From Acinetobacter piscicola (GTDB taxonomy: Bacteria > Pseudomonadota > Gammaproteobacteria > Pseudomonadales > Moraxellaceae): a stretch of DNA of 64,000 nt. The stretch is taken from NCBI RefSeq assembly GCF_002233755.1, contig NZ_NIFO01000005.1, positions 1 through 64,000 on the forward strand. Direction: 5' to 3'. The translations under genes and the position numbers were made by a program. Below, piece by piece: positions 9,489 through 16,952 of this stretch; within the stretch, counting starts at the first letter, position 1, and each line of letters begins with the position of its first letter. The notes beneath the pieces are model-generated. The model searched no databases and had not been told where the DNA came from. It saw only the letters and a program-made list of their open reading frames with translations.

Positions 9489-10259
9489 TTATTTAGGTTG
9501 CATACGAATTGCACCATCTAAACGAATGGTTTCACCATTTAAATAACTGTTTTCACAAATATGCCCCACCAAATGAGCAAACTCTTCTGGTTTAGCCAAA
9601 CGCGGTGGAAATGGCACCATTGCGCCTAAAGCATCCTGAACTTTTTCAGGTAAACTTTTTAACATTGGTGTTTCCATGATCCCAGGAGCAATGGTCATCA
9701 CACGAATTGCATGTTGAGCAAGCTCACGTGCTAAAGGTAAAGTCATCGCAACCACAGCACCTTTAGATGCTGCATACGCAGCTTGACCAATTTGACCATC
9801 AAAAGCGGCAACAGAAGCTGTATTGACGATGACACCACGATCTTCTTCGCCTGCTTTTAATTCATAACGAGAAATCACATCTGCCGCAAAGCGCAGCATA
9901 TTAAATGTACCAGATACATTGATATCTAATACTTTTTGAAATGCATCGAGTGCATGAATACCATTTTTACCCAAAACTTTCGCAGAAGGCCCAATCCCTG
10001 CACAATTAATTAAGCCATTTAATTGACCGTATTCTTGTTCTACATTTTTAAAAAAATGTTCTACTGCGACTGCATCTGTCACATCCAATTGAACAAATTT
10101 AGATTTTTCGCCTAAGCGTTGCTGCATTTCTTCACCAAGTGCTTGATTCATGTCTACCATGATCACTTTCGCACCTTTCTCAACCAAATGTGTTGCTGTT
10201 GCTGCACCAAGACCTGATGCACCACCCGTCACAACAAAAACTTTTCCTTCAATTTTCAT
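9489..10259 (-). CDS. 3-hydroxyacyl-CoA dehydrogenase of the SDR/HSD10 type
   Basis: This 256-residue classical short-chain dehydrogenase has the NAD-binding loop TGGASGLG at 11-18, NCAG at 85-88, catalytic Ser149 (NTASV), and Tyr162-x3-Lys166 in AYAASKG. The spacing and the C-terminal region (PFPPRLAKPEEFAHLV and NGETIRLDGAIRMQP) match HSD17B10-like type II 3-hydroxyacyl-CoA or 3-hydroxy-2-methylbutyryl-CoA dehydrogenases. It is the promoter-proximal gene of the cluster, divergent from an AraC regulator and followed by acyl-CoA dehydrogenase. That supports a role in oxidising 3-hydroxyacyl-CoA in branched-chain or short-chain acid catabolism. Confidence 0.88.
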   Translation of the reverse strand: MKIEGKVFVVTGGASGLGAATATHLVEKGAKVIMVDMNQALGEEMQQRLGEKSKFVQLDVTDAVAVEHFFKNVEQEYGQLNGLINCAGIGPSAKVLGKNGIHALDAFQKVLDINVSGTFNMLRFAADVISRYELKAGEEDRGVIVNTASVAAFDGQIGQAAYAASKGAVVAMTLPLARELAQHAIRVMTIAPGIMETPMLKSLPEKVQDALGAMVPFPPRLAKPEEFAHLVGHICENSYLNGETIRLDGAIRMQPK

Positions 10260-10439
10260 CCTGTATTCCTATTAATTGTTTGAATCAATACGTTTAAAAT
10301 AAACTTAATTAGACTTAAGATGCAGAGTAAACTGAGTCTCGCTTGAGTACAATTTCCAAAAGTTGCATCTGTTATGATGGATTTGGACAATTGAAAATTT
10401 ACTTTAATTAAAGTTTTTCACAAAATCATGGAATAAGAT

Positions 10440-11462
10440 GTGAATAATCAACAATTCAGTGAATACAAAGGAAGCATTTCTATGGCTTTGGTACATGAAG
10501 CTTTGTTTCATGTCAAAGAGAAAGGTTTTGATCTGCAACAAATTTTATATAACGCTGAAATTCCATCTGAATTACTCCATTCACCGAAAGCTCGTATTTC
10601 TGTTTCTGCATATGCAAGGCTCTGGACTGAAATCGCCAATCAAATGAATGATGAGTTCTTTGGCATGGACGCTCATCCAATGCGTCGTGGTAGCTATAAA
10701 TTACTTTCCAAAATGGTGATGCATACAGATACATTACGCAGTGCAATTGAACAAATTTTGCAATATTTTAATTTTATTTTGGATGATTTCCACGGCAAAT
10801 TGATTATTGATGAAAATTACGCCTACATTGTCATTACAGACAAATTACAAACCAAACGTATGTTTTGCTATGCAACTTATTTCATGCTGATTCATAGCTT
10901 GATTTGTTGGTTGGCTGATCAGCGTATATTAATCAATCGCATTCAATTGAAATGTACACAACCAATTGATGATTTAGATTATCGTGTGCGTTTTTGTGAA
11001 AAAATTAGCTACCAAGCGGATAATCATTATCTGCAATTTGATGCAAATTATTTAAATATTCACATAAAACATGACAAAAAATCTTGGTATACATTTATTC
11101 AAAATACACCAGAAAATTTATTAATTCGTTTTAAAAATCCTCATGCATTAAGCTCGATGATTCGTAAACAATTATTATCTGTCCCCCCTGCTGAATGGTA
11201 TGAATTGAGTGAGTTGTCACAACAATTGAATATTTCAGAAGCGACCATTCAACGGCGTTTAAAAAGTGAAGGAATCAGTTACCAACAACTCAAGAATGAT
11301 ATTCGTCGAGATTTAGCCATCGAATTACTGAGTAAATCAACGCATAGCTTACAAGAAATTAGTGAGCAATTAAATTTTCAAGAACCCAGCGCTTTTCATC
11401 GCGCTTTTAAGAAATGGACAGGTGTAAGTCCAGGTACTTATCGTGAACTCAAAGTAATTTAA
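10440..11462 (+). CDS. AraC-family regulator (OruR/arabinose-binding-like N-terminus)
   Basis: This 340-residue protein has an N-terminal ligand-binding region of the Arabinose_bd type found in OruR- and ArgR-like regulators. A C-terminal AraC double helix-turn-helix follows, with LSQQLNISEATIQRRLKSEG at about 260 and SEQLNFQEPSAFHRAFKKW at about 310. The start given is a GTG at 10440 with GGAATAAG upstream. The ATG at 10482 has an equally good AAAGGAAG and would give 326 residues. It is divergent from the HSD10-type gene, and the regulator of such a catabolic cluster is commonly placed this way, so it probably activates the cluster in response to the acid or its CoA ester. Confidence 0.87.
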   Translation: MNNQQFSEYKGSISMALVHEALFHVKEKGFDLQQILYNAEIPSELLHSPKARISVSAYARLWTEIANQMNDEFFGMDAHPMRRGSYKLLSKMVMHTDTLRSAIEQILQYFNFILDDFHGKLIIDENYAYIVITDKLQTKRMFCYATYFMLIHSLICWLADQRILINRIQLKCTQPIDDLDYRVRFCEKISYQADNHYLQFDANYLNIHIKHDKKSWYTFIQNTPENLLIRFKNPHALSSMIRKQLLSVPPAEWYELSELSQQLNISEATIQRRLKSEGISYQQLKNDIRRDLAIELLSKSTHSLQEISEQLNFQEPSAFHRAFKKWTGVSPGTYRELKVI

Positions 11463-11673
11463 ACAGCCCAGTCATTTTCTTCGTTTTAATTAGCATGCTG
11501 TTTTTATGTCACTTTTATAAAAATTCATTTTTTATATCTTATCGATGATTGCAGTCGATCTTAAAATGGTTGATTTTTATGCGATATAAGTGTAATTTTC
11601 ACACAATTCAGAGCAACTTTTTCGCTCATTCTGTTGTAACTCCTCCCCTTTAATCAGCCTTTAGGTCAATACT

Positions 11674-12021
11674 ATGCTTAAGATGATTGATGTACTAGAT
11701 CAGAACCTAGTTCAAAACTTTATCAACTCCCTTTCAACCCAAACAGAACACCTCGATGAACTTATCGAAGGTATCTTAAACACATCTAATCACGATTTTG
11801 ACAACGTGATGAATCAATTTTTCACGACTAATAATGCACAAGAAATTGCTCAAGCACTTGATATCAATCAAGATCGTCTACAAGCAATTCAAACAGGTTT
11901 TGCGATGCAGCAAGAATACATTGCTGATACTGCCAAAATCGTAGCACTTTGCCTTGCACTTGAAACCAATGCTTTAAAGCAAGTGGATATTGCAGATAGT
12001 TTAGAAGGCTATCCAATTTAA
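11674..12021 (+). CDS. Conserved-looking hypothetical helical protein
   Basis: The 115-residue predicted protein is soluble, acidic and almost entirely helical, with no cysteine pair, signal or membrane segment. It begins MLKMIDVLDQNLVQNFINSL, and the second ATG, at Met4, is an alternative start. Its codon use matches neighbouring core genes and it has its own terminator 35 bases downstream, so I treat it as real. I do not recognise a domain. Neighbours (an AraC regulator and a small membrane protein) give no clue to its role. Confidence 0.6.
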   Translation: MLKMIDVLDQNLVQNFINSLSTQTEHLDELIEGILNTSNHDFDNVMNQFFTTNNAQEIAQALDINQDRLQAIQTGFAMQQEYIADTAKIVALCLALETNALKQVDIADSLEGYPI

Positions 12022-12054
12022 TTGATTCGATAGCGTTGGATTATCTATTCGAAA

Positions 12055-12079
12055 GCAGCCTGAATGGCTGCTTTTTTAT
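12055..12079 (+). terminator. Terminator of the 115-residue protein gene
   Basis: AGCAGCC (12055-12061) pairs with GGCTGCT (12067-12073) and is followed by six T residues. Confidence 0.85.
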
Positions 12080-12090
12080 TAATTATTTTT

Positions 12091-12375
12091 TTAATATTTA
12101 TAATGAATGAACAACACTAAATAACTCAATCCGAAAAAAACAGATGCAAGCAATCTTTTCCAGCGTTGTTCATTTTTGAGAGCACTTGTTTCTTTATTCT
12201 CTAATATGGTTTTTAAAAAATAAAAACTAATATAAAACAAAGCAATAATGATAGGAATACTGAAAAGAGCCAAACCTAAACATCCATCACCACTACAATC
12301 TACATTTCCGCTTCGGACTAAAATGGCTACGACCAAATTAATCGTGTTCATTATAAAAAATTTTGAATACGTCAT
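12091..12375 (-). CDS. Small hypothetical membrane protein
   Basis: This 94-residue protein has three hydrophobic stretches, at about 8-20, 33-55 and 74-91, and a Cys-containing loop (VDCSGDGC) between the first two. The loop would face the periplasm if the N-terminus is cytoplasmic. No family is recognised. It stops just beyond the terminator at 12055 and is convergent with the preceding gene. Low-complexity hydrophobic proteins of this size are hard to separate from chance reading frames, so confidence is moderate. Confidence 0.5.
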   Translation of the reverse strand: MTYSKFFIMNTINLVVAILVRSGNVDCSGDGCLGLALFSIPIIIALFYISFYFLKTILENKETSALKNEQRWKRLLASVFFGLSYLVLFIHYKY

Positions 12376-12429
12376 ATCTATCTATTTTTTTTAATTCTGT
12401 CTTTATCATTGTATGTCATTGAATACATC

Positions 12430-12758
12430 ATGAAAATACCTGTATCTTATGCTTCTATTATAAAACACCCTGCTTTATTGCATCATCTAGTATATTGTTT
12501 TTGTTTAATTTTACCTTTTAACTAAGAAATCAGTTTTGGAATATGAACACCTGTTTTAGTTAGCTTGATTGCTTACTTATTCTTAGGATTAGATACGCTG
12601 AGCGCATAATTGGAAAAACCTTTGGGTTTGCAAGAAAGCGACCTTCCTTTAAATGCAATGACTCGCTTACTCGCTTAATTGAAAGAGAAATGCTGAATTC
12701 TGTAGATGAACCACTTTTAGAGCCAATTCGCGCGGTAAATAACAATCTTTCTGAATAA
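12430..12758 (+). pseudogene. Remnant of a bestrophin-family channel gene (C-terminal part)
   Basis: Read from about 12430, the plus strand gives MKIPVSYASIIKHPALLHHL, then YCFCLILPF, then TPVLVSLIAYLFLGLDTLS, then LPLNAMTRL. After a one-base frame change it gives IEREMLNSVDEPLLEPI and a stop at 12758. This order (loop, helix with LPF, helix with GLDTL, acidic region with LPLN, C-terminal IER segment) is that of bestrophin-like chloride/anion channels (YneE family). At least three in-frame stops (after LPF-N, before TPVL and after DTLSA) and a frameshift near 12680 break it. The N-terminal half is missing. The gene is plainly dead. Confidence 0.8.
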
Positions 12759-12809
12759 ACAGCCTTTTTTAATTACGTTTAATACACTTACTTTATTATT
12801 TCTATGCAT

Positions 12810-12843
12810 AAAAAAGCCTTGTTGATATTTGGATCAACAAGGC
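12810..12843 (-). terminator. Strong terminator for leftward transcription
   Basis: GCCTTGTTGAT (12816-12826) and ATCAACAAGGC (12833-12843) form an 11-base perfect stem. On the minus strand the stem is followed by six T residues. The nearest minus-strand gene, prmC, ends almost 400 bases upstream, and the intervening sequence is structured (see the ncRNA candidate). Confidence 0.88.
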
Positions 12844-13215
12844 ACTTATCACAGTAAAGTTACAACATTTAGACCAATAAACTAAGTTAACGTCAGTTCT
12901 AGATAAACTCTGATGTAAGTCATTGAAAAGATTGATCAGACACAGCGGAGTCTTACCGTTTAAAGTCAAGTGTAAGGATTAACCTTCGGTTCGACCTGAG
13001 AGGTATTACCTCGCAAGGCTTTCGGGATGAGTGGTACTGCCACGCAAGGGCAAAACCATTTGTCAGTCGCCAACTCGACAGATGCTATCAAGTACCTAAT
13101 ATATTGCAAAAACAGTACATTACAGATCTTGCGGAATATATTCCTCATGCCTCGAACAATGCGACTGACGTTTCCGTGTATCATATAGTTGGGAATATAT
13201 CTTATTCCGAGCTCA
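12816..13215 (-). ncRNA. Candidate structured non-coding RNA or long structured 3' UTR of prmC
   Basis: About 390 bases between the prmC stop and a strong leftward terminator have no believable reading frame but are dense in paired elements. GTCAGTCGC (13062-13070) pairs with GCGACTGAC (13161-13169). Inside it AATATATTGCAA (13098-13109) pairs with TTGC-GG-AATATATT (13129-13142). Two tandem hairpins, 13000-13012 and 13031-13043, are each followed on the plus strand by GCAAGG. The region is more GC-rich than other spacers here. I do not recognise RNase P RNA, tmRNA, 4.5S or 6S signatures. It could be a free RNA from its own promoter near 13190-13230 or a processed prmC tail. The 5' end is a guess. 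Confidence 0.5.
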
Positions 13216-13236
13216 GGTTAAGTTATTTAAATGAGG

Positions 13237-14055
13237 TTATTGCATCCAACGACCCAATGTTACACGATCATTACCGCCATAATCTTTTACAGTTCTGACT
13301 TCTTTAAAACCAGCACCTTTAAAAAGATTACTCACCGCTTCACCTTGATCATAACCATGTTCAAGGACAATCCAACCTTGCACAGCTAACCATTTTTTTC
13401 CTTGTTGGATAATATGTTCAATATCAGCCAAACCTTGTTTATCTGCAACCAAAGCTCGTTCAGGTTCAGAAGCTAAATTCAGCATATGCTGATCTTTTGC
13501 ATCAATATAAGGTGGATTCGATACAATCACATCAAAATATTGACGATTCAATGCATCAAACCAACTGCCTAAAAAGAATTTAACCTGAGTTAAATCATGC
13601 TTTTCGGCATTATGCAACGCAACTTCTAAAGTCGGTTCATAAATATCTGTTGCGATCACTGACCAATTCGGACGCTCACTCGCGAGTGATAAGGCGATTG
13701 CACCCGTACCTGTACCTAAGTCAACAATACGTGCATCTTCTGGTAAATCAAGACGTAACACCGTTTCAACAAGAACTTCGGTATCTGGACGAGGTACTAG
13801 AGTATCACTCGTCACTGTAAGATCTAATGTCCAAAAGGGTTGCGAACCCGTGACATAAGCCAATGGTTCACCCGCTGCAATACGCTCTAAACCATTCACA
13901 TAATCTTGTTCTTGCTCTGCTGTGAGCTCTTGTGCAGATTTGAGTGATAAATCGAAAGCATCAATTTTTAGAATATGCTCAAGAAGCCAAGCATTTTCTT
14001 GACGCTCGTAACTTTCAACTTCTCCACGTAAGGCTAAAGCCTGTGCAATATTCAT
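13237..14055 (-). CDS. prmC: Release factor glutamine methyltransferase PrmC
   Basis: This 272-residue S-adenosylmethionine enzyme methylates the glutamine of the GGQ motif in release factors RF1 and RF2. The N-terminal helical domain (1-75) binds the release factor. The methyltransferase domain has the SAM loop VDLGTGTGAIALSLA (111-125) and the catalytic NPPY at 180-183. The start codon overlaps the prfA stop by one base (TAATG), so the two are translationally coupled and the enzyme is made with its substrate. The gene ends at 13237, upstream of a structured untranslated region. Confidence 0.97.
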   Translation of the reverse strand: MNIAQALALRGEVESYERQENAWLLEHILKIDAFDLSLKSAQELTAEQEQDYVNGLERIAAGEPLAYVTGSQPFWTLDLTVTSDTLVPRPDTEVLVETVLRLDLPEDARIVDLGTGTGAIALSLASERPNWSVIATDIYEPTLEVALHNAEKHDLTQVKFFLGSWFDALNRQYFDVIVSNPPYIDAKDQHMLNLASEPERALVADKQGLADIEHIIQQGKKWLAVQGWIVLEHGYDQGEAVSNLFKGAGFKEVRTVKDYGGNDRVTLGRWMQ

Positions 14056-15143
14056 TAGCCACCATTTTGCTGTGCAAGAAGTGCCAACTGATCGGCTTGA
14101 TATTCACGATGTAAACTATTTAACAACTCGGTCAAATCGCCTTCCATCACCGCATCTAACTTATATAAAGTAAGGTTAATACGGTGATCTGTCATACGCC
14201 CTTGCGGATAGTTATAAGTACGAATACGTTCTGAACGATCACCCGAACCCACTAAATCACGACGCATTTCAGAGGTTGCGGCATCTGCGGCAGCACGTTT
14301 CGCATTTTCCAATCGCGAAGCCAATAAAGCCAATGCCTTAGCTTTGTTTTTATGTTGAGAACGCTCATCCTGACATTCAACCACAATTCCTGTTGGAATA
14401 TGGGTAATACGTACAGCAGAATCTGTTTTGTTAATATGCTGACCACCTGCACCCGATGCACGATACGTATCAATACGTAAATCCGAAGGATTAATTTCAA
14501 CCGTTGTATCCACATCAACTTCAGGAAGAATCGCCACGGTACATGCCGAAGTATGTACACGACCTTGTGATTCTGTCGCAGGAACACGTTGTACACGATG
14601 TGCACCACTTTCAAATTTTAAGCGACCATAAACCCCTTCGCCACTAACAAGGCAAATGATTTCCTTATAGCCACCGTGTTCGCCTTCATTTTCCGACAAA
14701 ACTTCAATACGCCAGCCTTGAGACTCAGCATATTTACTATACATACGATATAAGTCACCTGAGAAAATGGCAGCTTCATCCCCACCTGTTCCTGCACGAA
14801 CTTCTAAATACGCCGAATTAACATCATTCGGATCTTTAGGAATCATGAGAATGTTCAACTCAGCTTCGAGTTGTTCAATTAAAGCTTTATTCTCTTTAAT
14901 TTCTTCTATCGCCATTTCCTTAAAATCAGGATCTGACAACATCGCTTCGGCAGTTTCTATATCGTCTTCAGCTTGTTTATACTTTTTCCAAACATCTGTA
15001 ATTTCAGTTAAATCATTATGTTCACGTGACAAATTACGAAAACGCTTATTGTCTGAAATCACTTCGACATCTGCCAATAATGCTTCTAACTCTTCATGTC
15101 GATCACAGAGTTGATCTAATCGTAAACGTAACGATTCTTTCAT
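14055..15143 (-). CDS. prfA: Peptide chain release factor 1
   Basis: This 362-residue class I release factor reads UAA and UAG in the ribosomal A site and triggers peptide release. The stop-codon-reading tripeptide PAT is at 188-190, exactly as in Escherichia coli RF1. The peptidyl-transferase motif GGQ is at 233-235 inside [15 protein letters not shown]. Gln235 should be methylated by PrmC, encoded immediately downstream with a one-base overlap. In many gammaproteobacteria hemA precedes prfA, but here nothing is coded in the 390 bases upstream, so the pair has its own promoter. Confidence 0.98.
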   Translation of the reverse strand: MKESLRLRLDQLCDRHEELEALLADVEVISDNKRFRNLSREHNDLTEITDVWKKYKQAEDDIETAEAMLSDPDFKEMAIEEIKENKALIEQLEAELNILMIPKDPNDVNSAYLEVRAGTGGDEAAIFSGDLYRMYSKYAESQGWRIEVLSENEGEHGGYKEIICLVSGEGVYGRLKFESGAHRVQRVPATESQGRVHTSACTVAILPEVDVDTTVEINPSDLRIDTYRASGAGGQHINKTDSAVRITHIPTGIVVECQDERSQHKNKAKALALLASRLENAKRAAADAATSEMRRDLVGSGDRSERIRTYNYPQGRMTDHRINLTLYKLDAVMEGDLTELLNSLHREYQADQLALLAQQNGG

Positions 15144-15534
15144 TTTAAATACATTCTCAATCTAAGCCTTAGCGATGGCTATCTATATAAACCCATATAA
15201 ACATTGATCAGCTAAGAAAATTCTATAATTGTGCATAGTTTACCGATTCTGCCCTTTAAATAACACATCTATATCAGTAACTATTGCAGAACGGATGATA
15301 TTTACGTCCGCTAAGCCTTTTTTATTCGAAAATGAATATTATTTTCTTCATGATTTTTGCCTTTTATTGATCATTTGCACATTTAAACGCCAATTTTAAT
15401 AGAAAGCATACATTCAGATACTAAACACTATCAATTTAAAGATACATCTCCATTTTCTCAGAAAATATTTTTGTTACATTCACCTCCATTGAATAAAGAC
15501 AGAGCTGTCCAAATATTAGGACATGGAGAAACAT
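15144..15534. other. Gene-free stretch between prfA and the first glycine-zipper gene
   Basis: This AT-rich 390 bases should hold the divergent promoters of prfA and the glycine-zipper gene. I see no reading frame or strong hairpin. The segment ATTCAGATACTAAACAC near 15412 resembles AATCCAGACACTAAACGAC near 20128, which stands at a similar distance before the paralogous glycine-zipper gene, so the two promoter regions may share ancestry. Confidence 0.5.
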
Positions 15535-15969
15535 ATGAAATTAAATACGATCTTAATGACGACTGCATTGACAGTTTCATCTATGTTTACAATGAGTGCC
15601 CACGCAGACAACTCAACTCGAATCGCAGCAACTTCAGCTTTAGGTAGTGTTGTTGGTACTGCTGTAGGTAAGCAAATGGGTGGTAACACGGGTGCAATGA
15701 TTGGTTCGGCTATTGGTGGTGCAGGCGGTGCTGCTGCTGCAACCAATAAACATGACCGTACTGCTGCTGCAATCGGTGGTGGTTTAGGTGGCGTTGGTGG
15801 TTATAGCGTTGGTAAAAGCATGGGCGGAACAACAGGTGGATACATCGGTGCTGCTGCTGGTGCTGCGGGTGGTTCAGTCTTAGGTAAAAAAGTTTCTGAA
15901 GACCGTCATGCAGATCAACGTAAGTACAATAAAAAGTACTACAAAAAACACCGTCGTCATAACCACTAA
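15535..15969 (+). CDS. Glycine-zipper envelope protein (paralogue 1)
   Basis: This 144-residue precursor has a Sec signal ending SAHA-DN. It is followed by three glycine-zipper segments (LGSVVGTAVGKQMGGNTGAMIGSAIGG-type, roughly residues 35-60, 70-90 and 92-110) with the GxxxG spacing that packs helices in membranes, as in 17-kDa surface antigen and SlyB-like proteins. The C-terminus is basic and His/Lys-rich (YYKKHRRHNH). The ATG at 15535 has GGAGA six bases upstream and is preferred to the ATG at 15523. It is paralogous to the gene at 20244. The exact role is unknown; related proteins help outer-membrane integrity. Confidence 0.8.
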   Translation: MKLNTILMTTALTVSSMFTMSAHADNSTRIAATSALGSVVGTAVGKQMGGNTGAMIGSAIGGAGGAAAATNKHDRTAAAIGGGLGGVGGYSVGKSMGGTTGGYIGAAAGAAGGSVLGKKVSEDRHADQRKYNKKYYKKHRRHNH

Positions 15970-16000
15970 GCTATGTAATATGCAAGTTATGAAATATGCA

Positions 16001-16025
16001 AAAGCACCTTCGGGTGCTTTTTTAT
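16001..16025 (+). terminator. Terminator of glycine-zipper gene 1
   Basis: AAAGCACC (16001-16008) pairs with GGTGCTTT (16013-16020) around TTCG-type loop bases and runs into T residues. Confidence 0.88.
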
Positions 16026-16214
16026 TTGTATCATTGAAAATATTTAAAATAAGCTTGCATCTCTTGTTTTGATTTAATCATGCTTCATTTTTTCTTGATA
16101 CGCACAATTTCACAGACTAAGTGCGATTTAACTTTCTTTGCTTGTTTTAAAACCACTTTAAAACAATGCGTTTATAAAATTCAATTTGAAGCCCTTGAAT
16201 ATGAAATACACTTG

Positions 16215-16868
16215 TTAATACAAAAGTAATTTTGTATCACCACCATCTGCAAACACTTGATTAAAAGCATCTACAATTTTTTTATTTTTATCAGGATTAT
16301 TAGGTAAAACAAACCAATAAGGATTTTCTCTGACGACGACAAAAAGTTTTAAATTTTTTTCTTCTGCCACTTTTTTGATATTACTAAATAATGCTTTTTC
16401 AACTTCATAATCTAGTTCAATTTTAATATCAAATTGCTCGTCGATACTCAATTTTTCAAAATCTTCTTTTGTGTATTTATCACCATATTCTTTCCAAACT
16501 TGCCGTACATCTTGCTCTATTTTCTTCTCTAGCGCTGTCGTATCTATTTGAGCATCTTTTAAAATTTCAGAATCTGAAATTCCATTGTCATAAAACTCTT
16601 TTATCTCTACATATTGCATATAAGAATGGTGTTCATTTAACCAATCACGAAAATTTGTAAACTCTTGACTATTTTGGGGAATCTCTTGTTTTTTTAACTC
16701 AGGAAGCGCTTCCTGAAGTAGGTAATAAATCTCATCTGAATTGCCCATTTTTGCTACCTTTGCTGTTATAGAAGTGTTTGTTGAAATTTCTGAAGTGTGA
16801 AAAACGGCTTCACATTTGGTAACGATGAAACTGATGAATATAATCAAAATAGTAAATACGTATTCCAT
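16215..16868 (-). CDS. Unknown membrane-anchored protein, last gene of the T6SS cargo operon
   Basis: This roughly 217-residue protein starts with a hydrophobic helix (YVFTILIIFISFIV), which should anchor it or export it. The rest is a charged, Lys/Glu-rich, probably helical domain ending NQVFADGGDTKLLLY. The ATG at 16868 is preferred to a GTG at 16880. It lies 84 bases below the immunity gene on the same strand and is AT-rich with rare-looking codons, like much T6SS cargo. A second immunity or adaptor role is possible by position, but no domain is recognised. A nuclease effector would be neutralised in the cytoplasm, which argues against an exported protein being the main immunity factor. 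Confidence 0.6.
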   Translation of the reverse strand: MEYVFTILIIFISFIVTKCEAVFHTSEISTNTSITAKVAKMGNSDEIYYLLQEALPELKKQEIPQNSQEFTNFRDWLNEHHSYMQYVEIKEFYDNGISDSEILKDAQIDTTALEKKIEQDVRQVWKEYGDKYTKEDFEKLSIDEQFDIKIELDYEVEKALFSNIKKVAEEKNLKLFVVVRENPYWFVLPNNPDKNKKIVDAFNQVFADGGDTKLLLY

Positions 16869-16952
16869 TTTAAAATTCACTTATTAACTTAAAAAATAGG
16901 TCGAAAACTGCTTTATTCATCGTCTAGATAAGTGCAGTTAAGCTTTTATTGA

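Noticed and set aside
12560..12745. A 61-residue minus-strand frame
   Set aside because: It is the reverse shadow of the bestrophin remnant, whose plus-strand translation is recognisable.
12966..13298. Open frames on both strands inside the structured region next to prmC (12966-13184 minus, 13104-13298 plus)
   Set aside because: Neither has coding character or a ribosome site, they overlap each other or prmC, and the paired structure explains the open frames better.
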